Positions 20,309-30,461 of a stretch of 64,000 nt of DNA are shown one piece after another. Below the pieces are notes generated by a model that saw nothing but the letters and a program-made list of their open reading frames with translations, had not been told where the DNA came from and made no database searches. Each line of letters starts with the position of its first letter. The stretch's first letter is position 1. The position numbers and the translations under genes were made by a program. The DNA is taken from positions 1 to 64,000 of the forward strand of contig NZ_CAKKMV010000012.1 of assembly GCF_918697865.1 (NCBI RefSeq), given 5' to 3'. Source of the stretch: Massilia sp. Bi118 (lineage in GTDB: Bacteria; Pseudomonadota; Gammaproteobacteria; Burkholderiales; Burkholderiaceae_D).

Positions 20309-20389
20309 GACTGGCCTTATGGATGATGTGCCGTCCGATTATGGAACGGCGGCATCACACAAGCCGGTACGCCAGTTAACATAGACATG

Positions 20390-20425
20390 AAAAAGGCGGT
20401 GCAGCCCCGGGGACCGCACCGCCTC
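20390..20425 (-). terminator. Intrinsic terminator of the TPR gene
   Basis: On the minus strand AGGCGGTGC pairs with GCACCGCCT, followed by TTTT (complement of 20393-20396). It sits 28 nt after the stop of the TPR-protein gene. Confidence 0.85.
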
Positions 20426-20450
20426 GCGCCGATTGAATCCGGCGTATCGC

Positions 20451-21758
20451 TTACTTGTTGTTGCCGCCCGGGTTAGGGTGGTTTGCCAGGATGATGCCGT
20501 ACTTGGCGATGTCGGACAGGCCGCCGCCCGCTTTCACGGACTGGAAGGTCGAAATTGCCTTGTCCTTCTGGCCGGCGCGCAGGTAGGCCATGCCCAGGCG
20601 CACCTTGGCTTCGTCAGGCGCCTTCAGGCTGCCCTTGGCGATACCCTGCTCGATGAAGCCGATGCCTTTGTCGAACTCGTCCATGGTCACATAGGCCCAG
20701 CCCAGGTTGACCAGGCCGGCGCCGGTCTTGGCCTTGGCGGCCGAGGCTTCGCCGGCGGCGATGTTCTTGGCGTCGTTGGCGGCTTCCTTGGTGGCGCGGT
20801 CGCGCAGCTTGCGGTGCTGGGCGGCCGAACCGCCGGTGCCCAGGACGCCGGCCGCGAAGCCCGCATCCATGACCTTCTTGGCTTCGGTCGGGAAGCCGTC
20901 CTTCAGGGCCAGCTCGGCCAGCTCGGTGTACATCTCCGGGGTCAGGACCTTGACGGCGGCAAATTCAAGGCGCAGGACGTCCGGATAGTTGGTTTCCGAG
21001 AAGCCCGGCTTGCGCACGACGCCGCGGTAGATCGAATCCATCCAGACGTCGTCGTTCGGATAGTAGGTGATCATCTGCTCGAGGCCGTACAGGTAGGCGG
21101 CATCGTCCTTGACCTTGTTGGCGGCCGACGCGTACAGGCGCAGGTCTTCCGAGGACGGGGTCTTGCCGGCCTTTTCGGCGGCTTCCAGTTGCGGACGCAG
21201 CAGTTTCATCGCGTTCGCGTAGTCGTTGCTCAGGTAGTAGGCGCGGACCAGCGGTGCGTTCGCCGCATCCGAGTTCGGGTTTTCAGCCTGGAAGCGCTTG
21301 AACCACTCGATTGCCTTCGAATAATTCTTGGCGTTGTAGTACATGCCGGCCAGGGCTTGCGTGAACTGCGGCTTGTCGGTTGCCGGCAGCTTGCCCGAGG
21401 CAAGGATGGCTTCCAGCGCGGCGATCGAGGCCTGGTCGTTGCTGGTGGCGGAGGCGTGCGACAGCTTGATGCGGTTCAGCACATATTCTTCGTATGGCGT
21501 CTTGTTCGGAAAAGCTTCGGCCTGGGCGATGCGGTTCTGGACTTCGGTGTAGTTCTTCGCGTCCATCAGCGGCTTGATCTGTGCCGAGTCGAGGAGCTTG
21601 AACAATTCCGGGCGGACCGTGTCCGGCTTCGGTTGCGCCGCGGCATCGGCCGGAGCGGTCTTGTCTTGCGCGGAGGCGCTGTGCATGAGAGCCGGTGCAG
21701 CGTTCAGGCCGATAGCGGCCAGCATCAGGGCAAGGCGGGCAAAACGGAATTGGGACAT
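20451..21758 (-). CDS. Secreted tetratricopeptide-repeat protein
   Basis: 435 aa from the ATG at 21758. A signal peptide covers residues 1-30 (MSQFRFARLALMLAAIGLNA...SASA). Helical TPR-like repeats follow: ALAGMYYNAKNYSKAIEWFKRF, PLVRAYYLSNDYANAMKLLRP, NLGWAYVTMDEFDKGIGFIEQG and LGMAYLRAGQKDKAISTFQSV. It ends in a short Gly/Asn tail. It is likely a periplasmic scaffold. The AAGGA upstream of 21758 decides the start; the longer frame to 21857 has no signal peptide at its beginning. It has its own terminator. Confidence 0.85.
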   Translation of the reverse strand: MSQFRFARLALMLAAIGLNAAPALMHSASAQDKTAPADAAAQPKPDTVRPELFKLLDSAQIKPLMDAKNYTEVQNRIAQAEAFPNKTPYEEYVLNRIKLSHASATSNDQASIAALEAILASGKLPATDKPQFTQALAGMYYNAKNYSKAIEWFKRFQAENPNSDAANAPLVRAYYLSNDYANAMKLLRPQLEAAEKAGKTPSSEDLRLYASAANKVKDDAAYLYGLEQMITYYPNDDVWMDSIYRGVVRKPGFSETNYPDVLRLEFAAVKVLTPEMYTELAELALKDGFPTEAKKVMDAGFAAGVLGTGGSAAQHRKLRDRATKEAANDAKNIAAGEASAAKAKTGAGLVNLGWAYVTMDEFDKGIGFIEQGIAKGSLKAPDEAKVRLGMAYLRAGQKDKAISTFQSVKAGGGLSDIAKYGIILANHPNPGGNNK

Positions 21759-21898
21759 GAATAATCCTTCTCTTTGATTAACTCGGACAAAGCGTGCATT
21801 GTCCCACAAACGGCTTTGCGGGGCCGGACAATTGTGCCGCAGTCCAGGCCGCGGCAAACGCGTCGTTACAATGGGTTACGCTACCTGCATAAAGGAAA

Positions 21899-23380
21899 TT
21901 ATTCGAAGCCCGGCACAGGGCACACACCCTCGGCTTCGATTTCGCCGGCGAGCCAGGCATTGACCGCTTCCAGCGCCGGCGGCGCGAAGCCGTAGGTCAT
22001 CAGGGCAGGGGCGCCGAAGTCCAGCGCCTGATACGGATTCCACAGGGCGATATGCAGGTCGGGCCGCCAGCTGTCGCGGGCGTGCGGGCCGTAGCGGCGG
22101 CGCGAGGTGGAGGCCAGCATGGTAAAACGACCGTCCTGCGGCAGGGCGTTCCAGTCGAAGGCTTCGGGATCGGCAAAGGTCACCAGTTCCACGTCGTAGA
22201 GCTTGCCCAGCGAGGCCGCGATGCTCGCTGCCGGCACGCCGGCTTCCGAGACGCCGTCGCTGACCACGTCCTGGCGCGCCACCAGGCGGACCTTGCTGCC
22301 CGGTGCGGGACGCTGCGGCTTGCCGCGCGCGGTGAGGGCGCGGCGCCAGGCGCGCGCCATCAGGGCGCGGTCCTCGAACTCGCTTTCGTAGGGGACGCTG
22401 CCGGCCGGATGGGCCTGCGCCAGTTTGTCCAGGCGGGCCAGGCGACGCTGCACCGACGCCATCGGCAAGGTGCCGTCTTCGATCGCGGCGGCAATCGCAT
22501 CCAGCGTCGCCTCCTGGGTCTCGCGGCTGCCGATCGCCATCACCATGTCGGCGCCCGCCACCAGCGCGTTGACGGCGGCCTCGCCGGCGCCGTAGCGGTG
22601 CGCGATCGCATGCATGTCCATGCCGTCGGTGATGATCACACCTTCATAGCCCATCTTCACGCGCAGCAGATCGGTCAGGATGGCGCGCGACATGGTCGCC
22701 GGATTGTGCGGATCGAGGGCCGGATAGACAATGTGGGCGGTCATCACGGCCGGCGCGTGCGGGGCGGCGGCGCGGAAGGGCGCGAACTCGAAGCGTTCCA
22801 GCTCGGCGAGTTCCTTGTCCACCTGCGGCAGGTCGCGGTGCGAGTCGACGTGGGTGTCGCCATGGCCGGGGAAGTGCTTGACGCAGCAGGCCACGCCCTC
22901 GGCATCGCTGCCGTTCATCCAGGCCATCGCCAGTTCGGCCGCGCGCACCGGGTCGGCGCCGAAGGAGCGCTCGGCGATCACGGGATTCAGCGGATTGTTG
23001 TTCAGGTCCAGCACCGGCGCGAAGTTCCAGTTGAAGCCCATCGACTTCACGGCGCGCGCGACGGCGGCGCCGACTTCCTTCGCGAGTATCGTGTCGTTGG
23101 CGGCCCCCAGCGCCATCGCCGACGGCGGCGGCGGCACCCATAGCGAGCGCACCACGGCGCCGCCTTCCTGGTCGAGCGCGATCAGGGCGTTCTCACCCAT
23201 GGCGTCAGCCAGGTCGCCGTTGAAGCGGGTCAGCTGGGCCGCGTCAAGCATGTTCTGGCGGAACAGGCAGGCGCCGCGGATCTTGTTTGCGCGGATGAAG
23301 GCGGCGGTCTCTGGATCGAGTTCGGTGCCGAACAGCCGGATCATGATCAGCCGGCCAGCGAGTGTCCTGGATTCGTTCAT
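21899..23380 (-). CDS. nagZ: Beta-N-acetylhexosaminidase, GH3 (NagZ-like)
   Basis: 493 aa. Removes terminal GlcNAc from chitin fragments or muropeptides. The GH3 barrel shows IALDQEGGAVVR, the NagZ loop KHFPGHGDTHVDSH (about residues 167-180, with the catalytic Asp-His pair) and the nucleophile in ITDGMDM (about 249). The protein is roughly 150 residues longer than E. coli NagZ, with a C-terminal domain after LARLDKLAQAHP, as in two-domain family members such as those of Bacillus. No signal peptide is seen, so it acts in the cytoplasm. Last gene of the nagK-A-B-Z operon, 5 nt after nagB-II. Confidence 0.92.
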   Translation of the reverse strand: MNESRTLAGRLIMIRLFGTELDPETAAFIRANKIRGACLFRQNMLDAAQLTRFNGDLADAMGENALIALDQEGGAVVRSLWVPPPPSAMALGAANDTILAKEVGAAVARAVKSMGFNWNFAPVLDLNNNPLNPVIAERSFGADPVRAAELAMAWMNGSDAEGVACCVKHFPGHGDTHVDSHRDLPQVDKELAELERFEFAPFRAAAPHAPAVMTAHIVYPALDPHNPATMSRAILTDLLRVKMGYEGVIITDGMDMHAIAHRYGAGEAAVNALVAGADMVMAIGSRETQEATLDAIAAAIEDGTLPMASVQRRLARLDKLAQAHPAGSVPYESEFEDRALMARAWRRALTARGKPQRPAPGSKVRLVARQDVVSDGVSEAGVPAASIAASLGKLYDVELVTFADPEAFDWNALPQDGRFTMLASTSRRRYGPHARDSWRPDLHIALWNPYQALDFGAPALMTYGFAPPALEAVNAWLAGEIEAEGVCPVPGFE

Positions 23381-23385
23381 ACGAT

Positions 23386-24409
23386 TTAGTTTGTTTTGGT
23401 GACTTTGCTGAGGTGGCGCGGCTGGTCGGGGTTCATGCCGCGTGCCTTGGACAGATGCGCCGCCATCACATAGAAGGCCTGGATTGCGACGATCGGGTCG
23501 AGGTCCGGCGTACTTGCCACCGGCAGGTCGAGGTCGCGGCCGGCCACGTCCTGCGGCGCCGCCAGCAGCACGCGCGCGCCGCGGCCGCGCATCTCTTCGG
23601 CCAGCGCCACCAGGCCGGCCTGGGCCGGGCCGCGGGTCGCGAAGATCAGCAGCGGATAGCCTTCCTCGATCAGCGCCATCGGGCCGTGCTTGATCTCGGC
23701 GCCGGAGAAGGCTTCCGCCTGCAGGGCCGAGGTCTCCTTGAATTTCAGGGCCGATTCCAGCGCCACCGGGAAGCTGATGCCGCGGCCGACCACCATGATG
23801 TTCTGCGCCGGGGCCAGCACCTCGATCGCTTGCGACCAGTCGGCGTCAAGAGCGCGCTGGAGATCGTCGGGCAGGGCGCGCAGGCCGTCTTTCAGTTCGC
23901 TGTCGCCCTGCCATTCTGCGACCAGGCGTGCGCCGGCCGTGAGGCTGGTGATGAAGCTCTTGGTGGCGGCCACGCTCTTCTCCTTGCCGGCGTGCAGCGG
24001 CATCGCCCATTCCGCGGCCTTGGCAAGCGGCGAATCGATGTCGTTGACCAGCGCGACCGTGGTGGCGCCGCCGTCGCGGAAGTAGCGGATCGGCTCGACC
24101 ACGTCCGGGCTCTGGCCGGACTGCGAGATCGACACCGCCAGCGTGCCCTGGGTCTGCAGCGGCGATTTGTACAGGGTCACCAGCGACATCGGCAGCGACG
24201 TCACCAGGCGGCCCAGGCGCGCCATGGTCAGGTAGGCGAAGTAGCTGGAGGCGTGGTCCGAGCTGCCGCGCGCCACCGTCACCACGTTGTTGAAGCTGGC
24301 CGCGCGCAGTTGGCGGCCGAGGTCCGCGTAGCGCTCGACGTCGTTCGACAGTTGCAGGGCGACGCAATGGGCGGCGGACTTGGCTTCTTCCAGCATCAGC
24401 GAGGTGGCT

Positions 24410-24420
<11 letters not shown>
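23386..24420 (-). CDS. nagB-II: Glucosamine-6-phosphate deaminase, SIS type (NagB-II)
   Basis: 344 aa. Two SIS domains in tandem, resembling the isomerase half of GlmS: VTVARGSSDHASSYFAYL, then LAVSISQSGQSPDV in the first, and VVGRGISFPVALESALKFKETSALQAEAF, AEIKHGPMALI in the second. It lacks the glutaminase domain, and its place in a nag operon supports deamination of GlcN-6-P to fructose-6-P rather than synthesis. The start is GTG at 24420; the gene overlaps the end of nagA by 11 nt, so translation is probably coupled. Confidence 0.92.
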
Positions 24421-25509
<1,089 letters not shown>

Positions 25510-25513
<4 letters not shown>

Positions 25514-26394
25514 TTGCTGTCCTTGAGTTGAAGCGCAATCATTTGCAGGGCGCCGGCCGCGGAGTCGCCTCGCGGCGGCGTGGTGCGCGCCAGCAGGCCG
25601 GCCGGCAGGAAGTCGCGCAGGGCGGCGCCCAGGCCGCCGCACAGGGCCAGCGGCAGTTTGCCGTCCGGGTCGAGGGCATGGGCGATGGTCGCCACTTCCT
25701 GGCCGGCGTCCAGCAGGATGGCGCGTGCTACCGGGTGGTCCGCGTGGCGCAGCACTAGCGGGGCCAGGCTGGCGTAGGCGGTCTGGGTGGCCTTGCCGAG
25801 CCAGACCTGGATCGCGTCGCGCCTATTGCTGCCGATCGCGCCGCAGGCCTCGATGACCGCATCGGCGAAGGCGCTGTGTTCGCGGCGGCCATCCAGCACC
25901 TGTTCGATGTGGCCGATGGCGCGCAGGCCGATCCAGCCGCCGCTGGCTTCGTCGCCGGCCGGGAAGCCCCAGCCGCCGACTTCGTGACGCGAGCCGTCTT
26001 CGCGCAGCACTTCGCCGACACTGCCGGTGCCGATCGCGACGATGGCGCCGGCCGCGCCGCCGTGGGCGCCCATCAGGGTGGTGAAGGCGTCGGTTTCGAG
26101 GCGGATGGCCGCGTAGCCGGGATTGGCGGCCACGAATTCGGCCGCCCACTGCTTGTTGTGCACGCCGGCCAGGCCGAGGCCGATGGCGATGTGTTCGAGC
26201 GAGGGCTGTTCGACGCCGGCTGCGGCGAAGGCCTGGCTTGCCGCCTGCTGGACCGAGGACCAGGCGCGGGCGATGCCCAGGCCGAGGCCGGAAGGGCCGC
26301 TGGCGCCTTGGGCGATTTCAGTGCCGTCGGCGCGCGCGAGCCGCACGCGGGTGCCGGTGCCGCCGCCGTCGACGCCGAGGAGAAAGTCGATCAT
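25510..26394 (-). CDS. nagK: N-acetylglucosamine kinase, BadF/BadG/BcrA/BcrD ATPase type
   Basis: 294 aa. Phosphorylates GlcNAc using ATP. It belongs to the BadF-type ASKHA kinases: LLGVDGGGTGTRVRLARADG (phosphate 1, residues 5-24), IVAIGTGSVGEV (phosphate 2) and SGGWIGLRAIG / ALCGGLGAALRDFLP near the adenosine region. First gene of the operon, so this cluster runs GlcNAc to GlcNAc-6-P to GlcN-6-P to Fru-6-P. No transporter gene is in the cluster. A strong promoter lies directly upstream. Confidence 0.92.
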
Positions 26395-26423
26395 CTTGTG
26401 CTTTGTGCCGGGAAAGTCAGGGC

Positions 26424-26453
26424 ACTATAGGAGCGGCTGATAAGCTTGTCAAC
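26424..26453 (-). promoter_or_regulatory. Sigma-70 promoter of the nagK-A-B-Z operon
   Basis: On the minus strand: a perfect TTGACA (26453-26448), an 18-nt spacer, and TATAGT (26429-26424), about 30 nt before nagK. Confidence 0.75.
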
Positions 26454-26460
26454 AGGTATT

Positions 26461-26565
26461 TAATTGGTATTGTAAAATAACGGCATGAAGTAGACCAGAA
26501 ACGGAATAGTTTGTGTTAAGGGGCTGATCTGTAAGGGAATTAATGTATTGCTACTGGTATTGTTT
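26461..26565. promoter_or_regulatory. Candidate regulator sites upstream of nagK
   Basis: TGGTATTGT occurs at 26465-26473 and again at 26555-26563, in AT-rich contexts, 90 bp apart and directly upstream of the nag -35 box. TAGACCAG (26491-26498) resembles half of a DasR/NagR-type box. These are candidates for binding by the GntR-type regulator at 18341-19081. The rest of the gap 26395-26741 has no gene; composition turns AT-rich at about 26450, which may mark the edge of the acquired island. Confidence 0.3.
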
Positions 26566-26741
26566 TCTTAACGCTTCGCAGCTTCTGGTGACGTCCTTGT
26601 GAAGGTTGGAAGTCTAGTAAAACACTGTCTTGTCTGTAGGAATTCAGTCCATTTTGTGACTACCAGTTGTGAACAAGGTCCTTTCCAAATTGAATCTAGG
26701 TTGCTACTATCTCAACAACTAATTTTTAACTCGGGGGACCC

Positions 26742-27044
26742 TTGAAAGCAGCTGATATCTATGCGTACTTAGCGAAAGAATTTTGCGACGAGTTGATTGT
26801 AGAAGACATCACAAAAGGGAAGGCCTTTTACTGGAGGGAGCTAAAACGAGCTCCATCGTCAACTCGTGTTCTTCGAATCCATGAGGACTTATTAGGAACG
26901 GTAGTCGAAATTAAGCTCCCTGTTACTTCTCTCAGTGGCGCCTCACAAACCATCTTGCGCCTCCCAGTATCATTCGATGACGTTGGGAGAGCCGTGCGAC
27001 ATGAAGTTGGTCTCTTATCAAAAAGGCCAGCGACGCTACCATGA
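26742..27044 (+). CDS. Small protein of an acquired three-gene module, unknown function
   Basis: 100 aa, starting at TTG 26742 with a strong GGGGGA site at 26733-26738. No family is recognised. The sequence looks like one small alpha/beta domain (MKAADIYAYLAKEFCDELIVEDI, then strands RVLRIHEDLLGTVVEIKLP and SQTILRLPVSFDDVG). No signal peptide or membrane span is present. Its stop overlaps the next start as ATGA, so it is cotranslated with the membrane protein that follows. Base composition is clearly more AT-rich than the flanking operons, suggesting horizontal acquisition. Confidence 0.7.
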   Translation: MKAADIYAYLAKEFCDELIVEDITKGKAFYWRELKRAPSSTRVLRIHEDLLGTVVEIKLPVTSLSGASQTILRLPVSFDDVGRAVRHEVGLLSKRPATLP

Positions 27045-28303
27045 ATATGGTTCTTCTCATATTTCTTAGTGTTATATTACTTGTCTTGCTGTTGGTATTT
27101 CTGTTGCGCCGGCCAATAAAGGAGCAGCCTCCATCAGAGATCGTTCTTACGGGAGACAATGGGCCGCTCCTTCAACTTTCACTTGACGACGATCAAACAG
27201 AGGAAATCGAGCCCCTGCAGCTATCCCCGGGGTTGAGTTCCAAACTCGGCATGATTGTTGCCCCAGGCGTTGGTGTTCTTTCGAGTCTTTATACTGGGGT
27301 TACCGCATTCAAGGTTGTGTTTAAACCTGAGGTCGCAGAAGGGCTGGCCAACGGCAGTTTAACCCTGATGCAGGGCGACAAAGGGAGCTATCTCACTGCC
27401 GTCCAACGATTACCTGACGGTACTCGTCCAGTAGGCCAGATTGCCGGCAACGGGCAAGTTGTCGCTGACACTGCGGCACGGGCTGCGGCGCTTGCTGCGG
27501 CGGCTTTTCAGGTGGCGTCAATAATTACTGCCCAAAAGTTCCTTGCCGATATCGATAAGAAATTAGGTTCGATCGCAGCCACCGTTGACGAAATCCAACG
27601 CTGGAATGAAGCTGCGGTATTTAATGCACTAAGGGCTAACTACCGTTATTTAAGTGAGATTGCAGATTCCTTGCACGAAGGTAAACTTGGAACAGCAGAG
27701 CAATCGGCTTATATAAACCAAATCGATTTCATTGAGCGAGAGTCTGTTACGACGGCGGGCATTTGTCGGGACAAACTTTCTGATTATGTCATGCCACCTT
27801 TGTCCACCTCTTGGACAGAGTCTGGCATCGATGAAGATATTTCGGAGTTGAAAAAGGTCGAGAATGCTATAACGCGCTTCGTCCGGGGATATTTCGCCGC
27901 ACAGCAAGTTCGGATGCTAGCGGCGCAGCTCCGCGGAGCACTACCAATCGATCGCGCCATTTCGCTAAAGCGCCTCTCATCAATCGAAAACGACCTGCTT
28001 GACGCGCAATCGGTGTGGGAAGATATGGTGGGGCGGCTCAAGCGGCATGCTGAGAGCGTTAAGTACTCATACTTAGCTGGTCTTGTAAAAACAGAGAAAG
28101 ACAAGACAGAACGCGAAAAATTTAATACAAACGTTGATCGAGCTAGTTGTGATTTGCTCAAGGCGAGGGATGAAATCATTAGCGGGTGTTGTCAGCTCAA
28201 GACACTAGTGATGGCAATGGATGTTGAAAAACGGGCCGGCATCAAACTGCGTGTGACCCTCGATGAGACGGGGAAAGTCGTAACAGCTGCTAGATGTCTT
28301 TAA
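27041..28303 (+). CDS. Membrane-anchored protein of the acquired module, unknown function
   Basis: 420 aa. One N-terminal membrane span (residues 3-23, LLIFLSVILLVLLLVFLLRR), followed by Arg-Arg, suggests the bulk is cytoplasmic. An acidic linker follows, then an Ala/Gly-rich stretch (about 140-170, ADTAARAAALAAAAFQVASI) that may be amphipathic or membrane-active. The C-terminal half is helical with predicted coiled-coil segments (LKKVENAITRFVRGYFAAQQVRM, WEDMVGRLKRHAESV). No catalytic motif was recognised. It is coupled to the small upstream gene; the GIY-YIG gene follows 28 nt later. The layout would fit a sensor or effector of a defence module, but that is inference. Confidence 0.7.
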   Translation: MNMVLLIFLSVILLVLLLVFLLRRPIKEQPPSEIVLTGDNGPLLQLSLDDDQTEEIEPLQLSPGLSSKLGMIVAPGVGVLSSLYTGVTAFKVVFKPEVAEGLANGSLTLMQGDKGSYLTAVQRLPDGTRPVGQIAGNGQVVADTAARAAALAAAAFQVASIITAQKFLADIDKKLGSIAATVDEIQRWNEAAVFNALRANYRYLSEIADSLHEGKLGTAEQSAYINQIDFIERESVTTAGICRDKLSDYVMPPLSTSWTESGIDEDISELKKVENAITRFVRGYFAAQQVRMLAAQLRGALPIDRAISLKRLSSIENDLLDAQSVWEDMVGRLKRHAESVKYSYLAGLVKTEKDKTEREKFNTNVDRASCDLLKARDEIISGCCQLKTLVMAMDVEKRAGIKLRVTLDETGKVVTAARCL

Positions 28304-28331
28304 ACCTACTTTCACTTAGGTGAATTCGACC

Positions 28332-29177
28332 ATGCCAAGCGCAACAATAAAAATTTACCTGCCACATGGAGACCCCAAGCGTTTGCGGACAGGGGAGATT
28401 TCAAATTGGTCTGGAAAGGCTGTAGCTGGGCCGCGTACGGAGCTTGATCAACTTCTGCAGCGTGAGGAGGCGGCGAATGTCGGTATATATCTTCTTACTG
28501 GGATTGATCCCCTATCTGGCAGTCCAGCTGTGTATATTGGTGAAGCTGAATCTATTCAAATTCGGCTTAAACAACATGTCGAAAAGGACTTTTGGAATCA
28601 AGCCGTTTTCTTCACCAGCAAAGATGAAAATCTGACGAAATCTCACATTCGCTATCTTGAAGGGCGGGTGATTGAGCTTGCAAAGCTAGCTGGGCGGGCA
28701 AATTTAACGAATTCTCAAGCTACTACCTCCAAGCTGCCTGAATCTGATCGAGCATATATGGAGATATTTTTGGAAAAGATCGAGCAACTGCTGCCCGCCT
28801 TAGGGGTAGAAGTATTAGTCCCTATTGCCACGCCGCCAAAATCTGAGGAAGAAGCCCGACTTCTTTTCTGCGAAATTAATGGTCTGAAAGCGACTGGCCA
28901 CCTTACGCCAAATGGGATTGTCGTCCTTGCTAAGTCGCAGGCAGCCTTAAAGCTGCGTCCGTCTGCCAACGACTACCCATGGGTAGTTAACGCACGTGAA
29001 CAGCTTATCAAGGACGAAGCACTCGTCAAAGCAGATGGATGTTTAGTGTTTGTAAAAGATCACGAATTTTCAAGTCCAAGTGCTGCAGCTGCTGTCATTC
29101 ATGGCGGCACTGCAAATGGTAGGACCGCCTGGAAGGACGCCAGTGGGAAAACGCTGAAGCACCTTGAATCCAATTAG
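28332..29177 (+). CDS. GIY-YIG nuclease-family protein with C-terminal DUF4357
   Basis: 281 aa from the ATG at 28332, which has AGGTGA 8 nt upstream; GTG at 28320 is an alternative. The N-terminal half has VGIYLLTG...AVYIGEAESIQIRLKQH, a GIY-YIG-type start with the catalytic-type Arg about 8 residues after YIG, and HIRYLEGRVIELA carrying the metal-binding Glu. The C-terminal part (about residues 180-281) matches DUF4357, ending SPSAAAAVIHGGTANGRTAWKD. Such fusions occur near restriction and other defence genes. Third gene of the AT-rich module; no terminator follows clearly in 29178-29348. Confidence 0.85.
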   Translation: MPSATIKIYLPHGDPKRLRTGEISNWSGKAVAGPRTELDQLLQREEAANVGIYLLTGIDPLSGSPAVYIGEAESIQIRLKQHVEKDFWNQAVFFTSKDENLTKSHIRYLEGRVIELAKLAGRANLTNSQATTSKLPESDRAYMEIFLEKIEQLLPALGVEVLVPIATPPKSEEEARLLFCEINGLKATGHLTPNGIVVLAKSQAALKLRPSANDYPWVVNAREQLIKDEALVKADGCLVFVKDHEFSSPSAAAAVIHGGTANGRTAWKDASGKTLKHLESN

Positions 29178-29348
29178 CATTCAATCAAGCAAGCCGCTTC
29201 AGGCTACGACCTCAATGACATCTCGTTTTCTTACTTTTGGACATTCTTATACCGTCGATAGCGAACGCACATGCCCTGGTCTATGCCCCCATATTTTGAA
29301 GCTATCCTAAGGGGGTTGCTAGATGTTTAAATAATGCTGAAATACCGC

Positions 29349-30431
29349 TCAGTTCGCTTCGGTCTTGTCGACCACGCCGGCACGCTCCGGCGCCTTGATG
29401 GACGCCGCATGCTCACCCCCGCGCAGCCAGCCGAACAGGATCGCCATCATGAAGGGACCCACGAAGAGGCCGATCACGCCCAGGGTCGAGACGCCGCCGA
29501 GCAGGCCGAACAGCACGGCCAGGAAGGGCAGATTCACGCGCTGGCCGATCAGCTTGGGACGGATGAATTTATCCACCATGAACAGCTCGACGGCGCCCCA
29601 GCTGAACAGGCCCAGTGCCGCGCCCGAATGGCCCTGGCCCAGCAGCAGCAGCGAGACCATGGTGAAGGACAGCGGCGCGCCGCCCGGCACCAGGGCCAGG
29701 TAGCCGGTGATCACGCCCAGCAGGGCCGGCGCAGGCGCCCCGGCCAGGGCATAGGCGATGCCGAGCACGATGCCTTCGAGGATGGCGACCGAGCACAGGC
29801 CGAGCGCCGTGCCGCGCACCGACAGCGGGAAGATCCGGCGCAGGGTGGCGTAGTGGACCGGCAGCAGGCGGTCGCCGGCGCGGTCCATCAGGCGCACGAC
29901 GGCGGGGCCGTGCAGGTAGAGCATGAAGAGGGTGAGCAGGGCCAGGAACAGGTACAGGGCATTGGCCAGGATGATCGAGCCCCAGGTGCGGGCGGCGCCG
30001 GTCAGCTGCGGCATCATGTCGCCGACGATGCTGCGCACCAGGCTGCTGATGCCGCCCGGCTGGGCCAGGTGCTCGTTCCACCACTTGACGGCCGGCTCGG
30101 CCACCATCGGCAGCCTGGTCAGCCAGGCCGGCACGGGCACGCCGGCTTCGTTGAGGTGGGCCAGCAGGCGCTGCACGCCGGCCAGTTCGCTGCTCAGCGC
30201 ATTCACCAGCACGAAACCGGGGCCGGCAAAGGCGGCCACCAGCAGCAGTACGAGGAACACGGCGCTGAGCGGCCGCGGCCAGCCGCGCCGGACCAGGCGC
30301 TCATGCAGCGGCCAGGTGATCACCGCCAGCAGGCCGGCCCAGGCAAGGGAGCCCACGAAGTGCTGCAGCACGAACGCGAGTCCGATCGCAAATAAAACGG
30401 GCAGCGCGGACTGCGCGAATGAATACCGCAT
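29349..30431 (-). CDS. AI-2E family (PerM-like) membrane transporter
   Basis: 360 aa with about eight hydrophobic spans and the family arrangement: an early pair (LPVLFAIGLAFVLQHFVGSLAWAGLLAVI), a central soluble loop (residues about 90-150), then several spans ending LGVIGLFVGPFMMAILFGWL. The GAPLSFTMVSLLLLGQG and WGAVELFMVDKFIRPKLIG segments are typical of PerM/YdiK/TqsA proteins. The substrate is unknown. It is 30 nt after htpX on the same strand and likely in the same transcript. Confidence 0.88.
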   Translation of the reverse strand: MRYSFAQSALPVLFAIGLAFVLQHFVGSLAWAGLLAVITWPLHERLVRRGWPRPLSAVFLVLLLVAAFAGPGFVLVNALSSELAGVQRLLAHLNEAGVPVPAWLTRLPMVAEPAVKWWNEHLAQPGGISSLVRSIVGDMMPQLTGAARTWGSIILANALYLFLALLTLFMLYLHGPAVVRLMDRAGDRLLPVHYATLRRIFPLSVRGTALGLCSVAILEGIVLGIAYALAGAPAPALLGVITGYLALVPGGAPLSFTMVSLLLLGQGHSGAALGLFSWGAVELFMVDKFIRPKLIGQRVNLPFLAVLFGLLGGVSTLGVIGLFVGPFMMAILFGWLRGGEHAASIKAPERAGVVDKTEAN

Positions 30432-30461
30432 GTGTTCCCTGGTCTCCTGGCTGGGCCTGTC

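Noticed and set aside
26516..29316. TAAGGGG at both edges of the AT-rich island as possible attachment repeats
   Set aside because: Only seven bases, no integrase gene and no tRNA target; not enough to call att sites.
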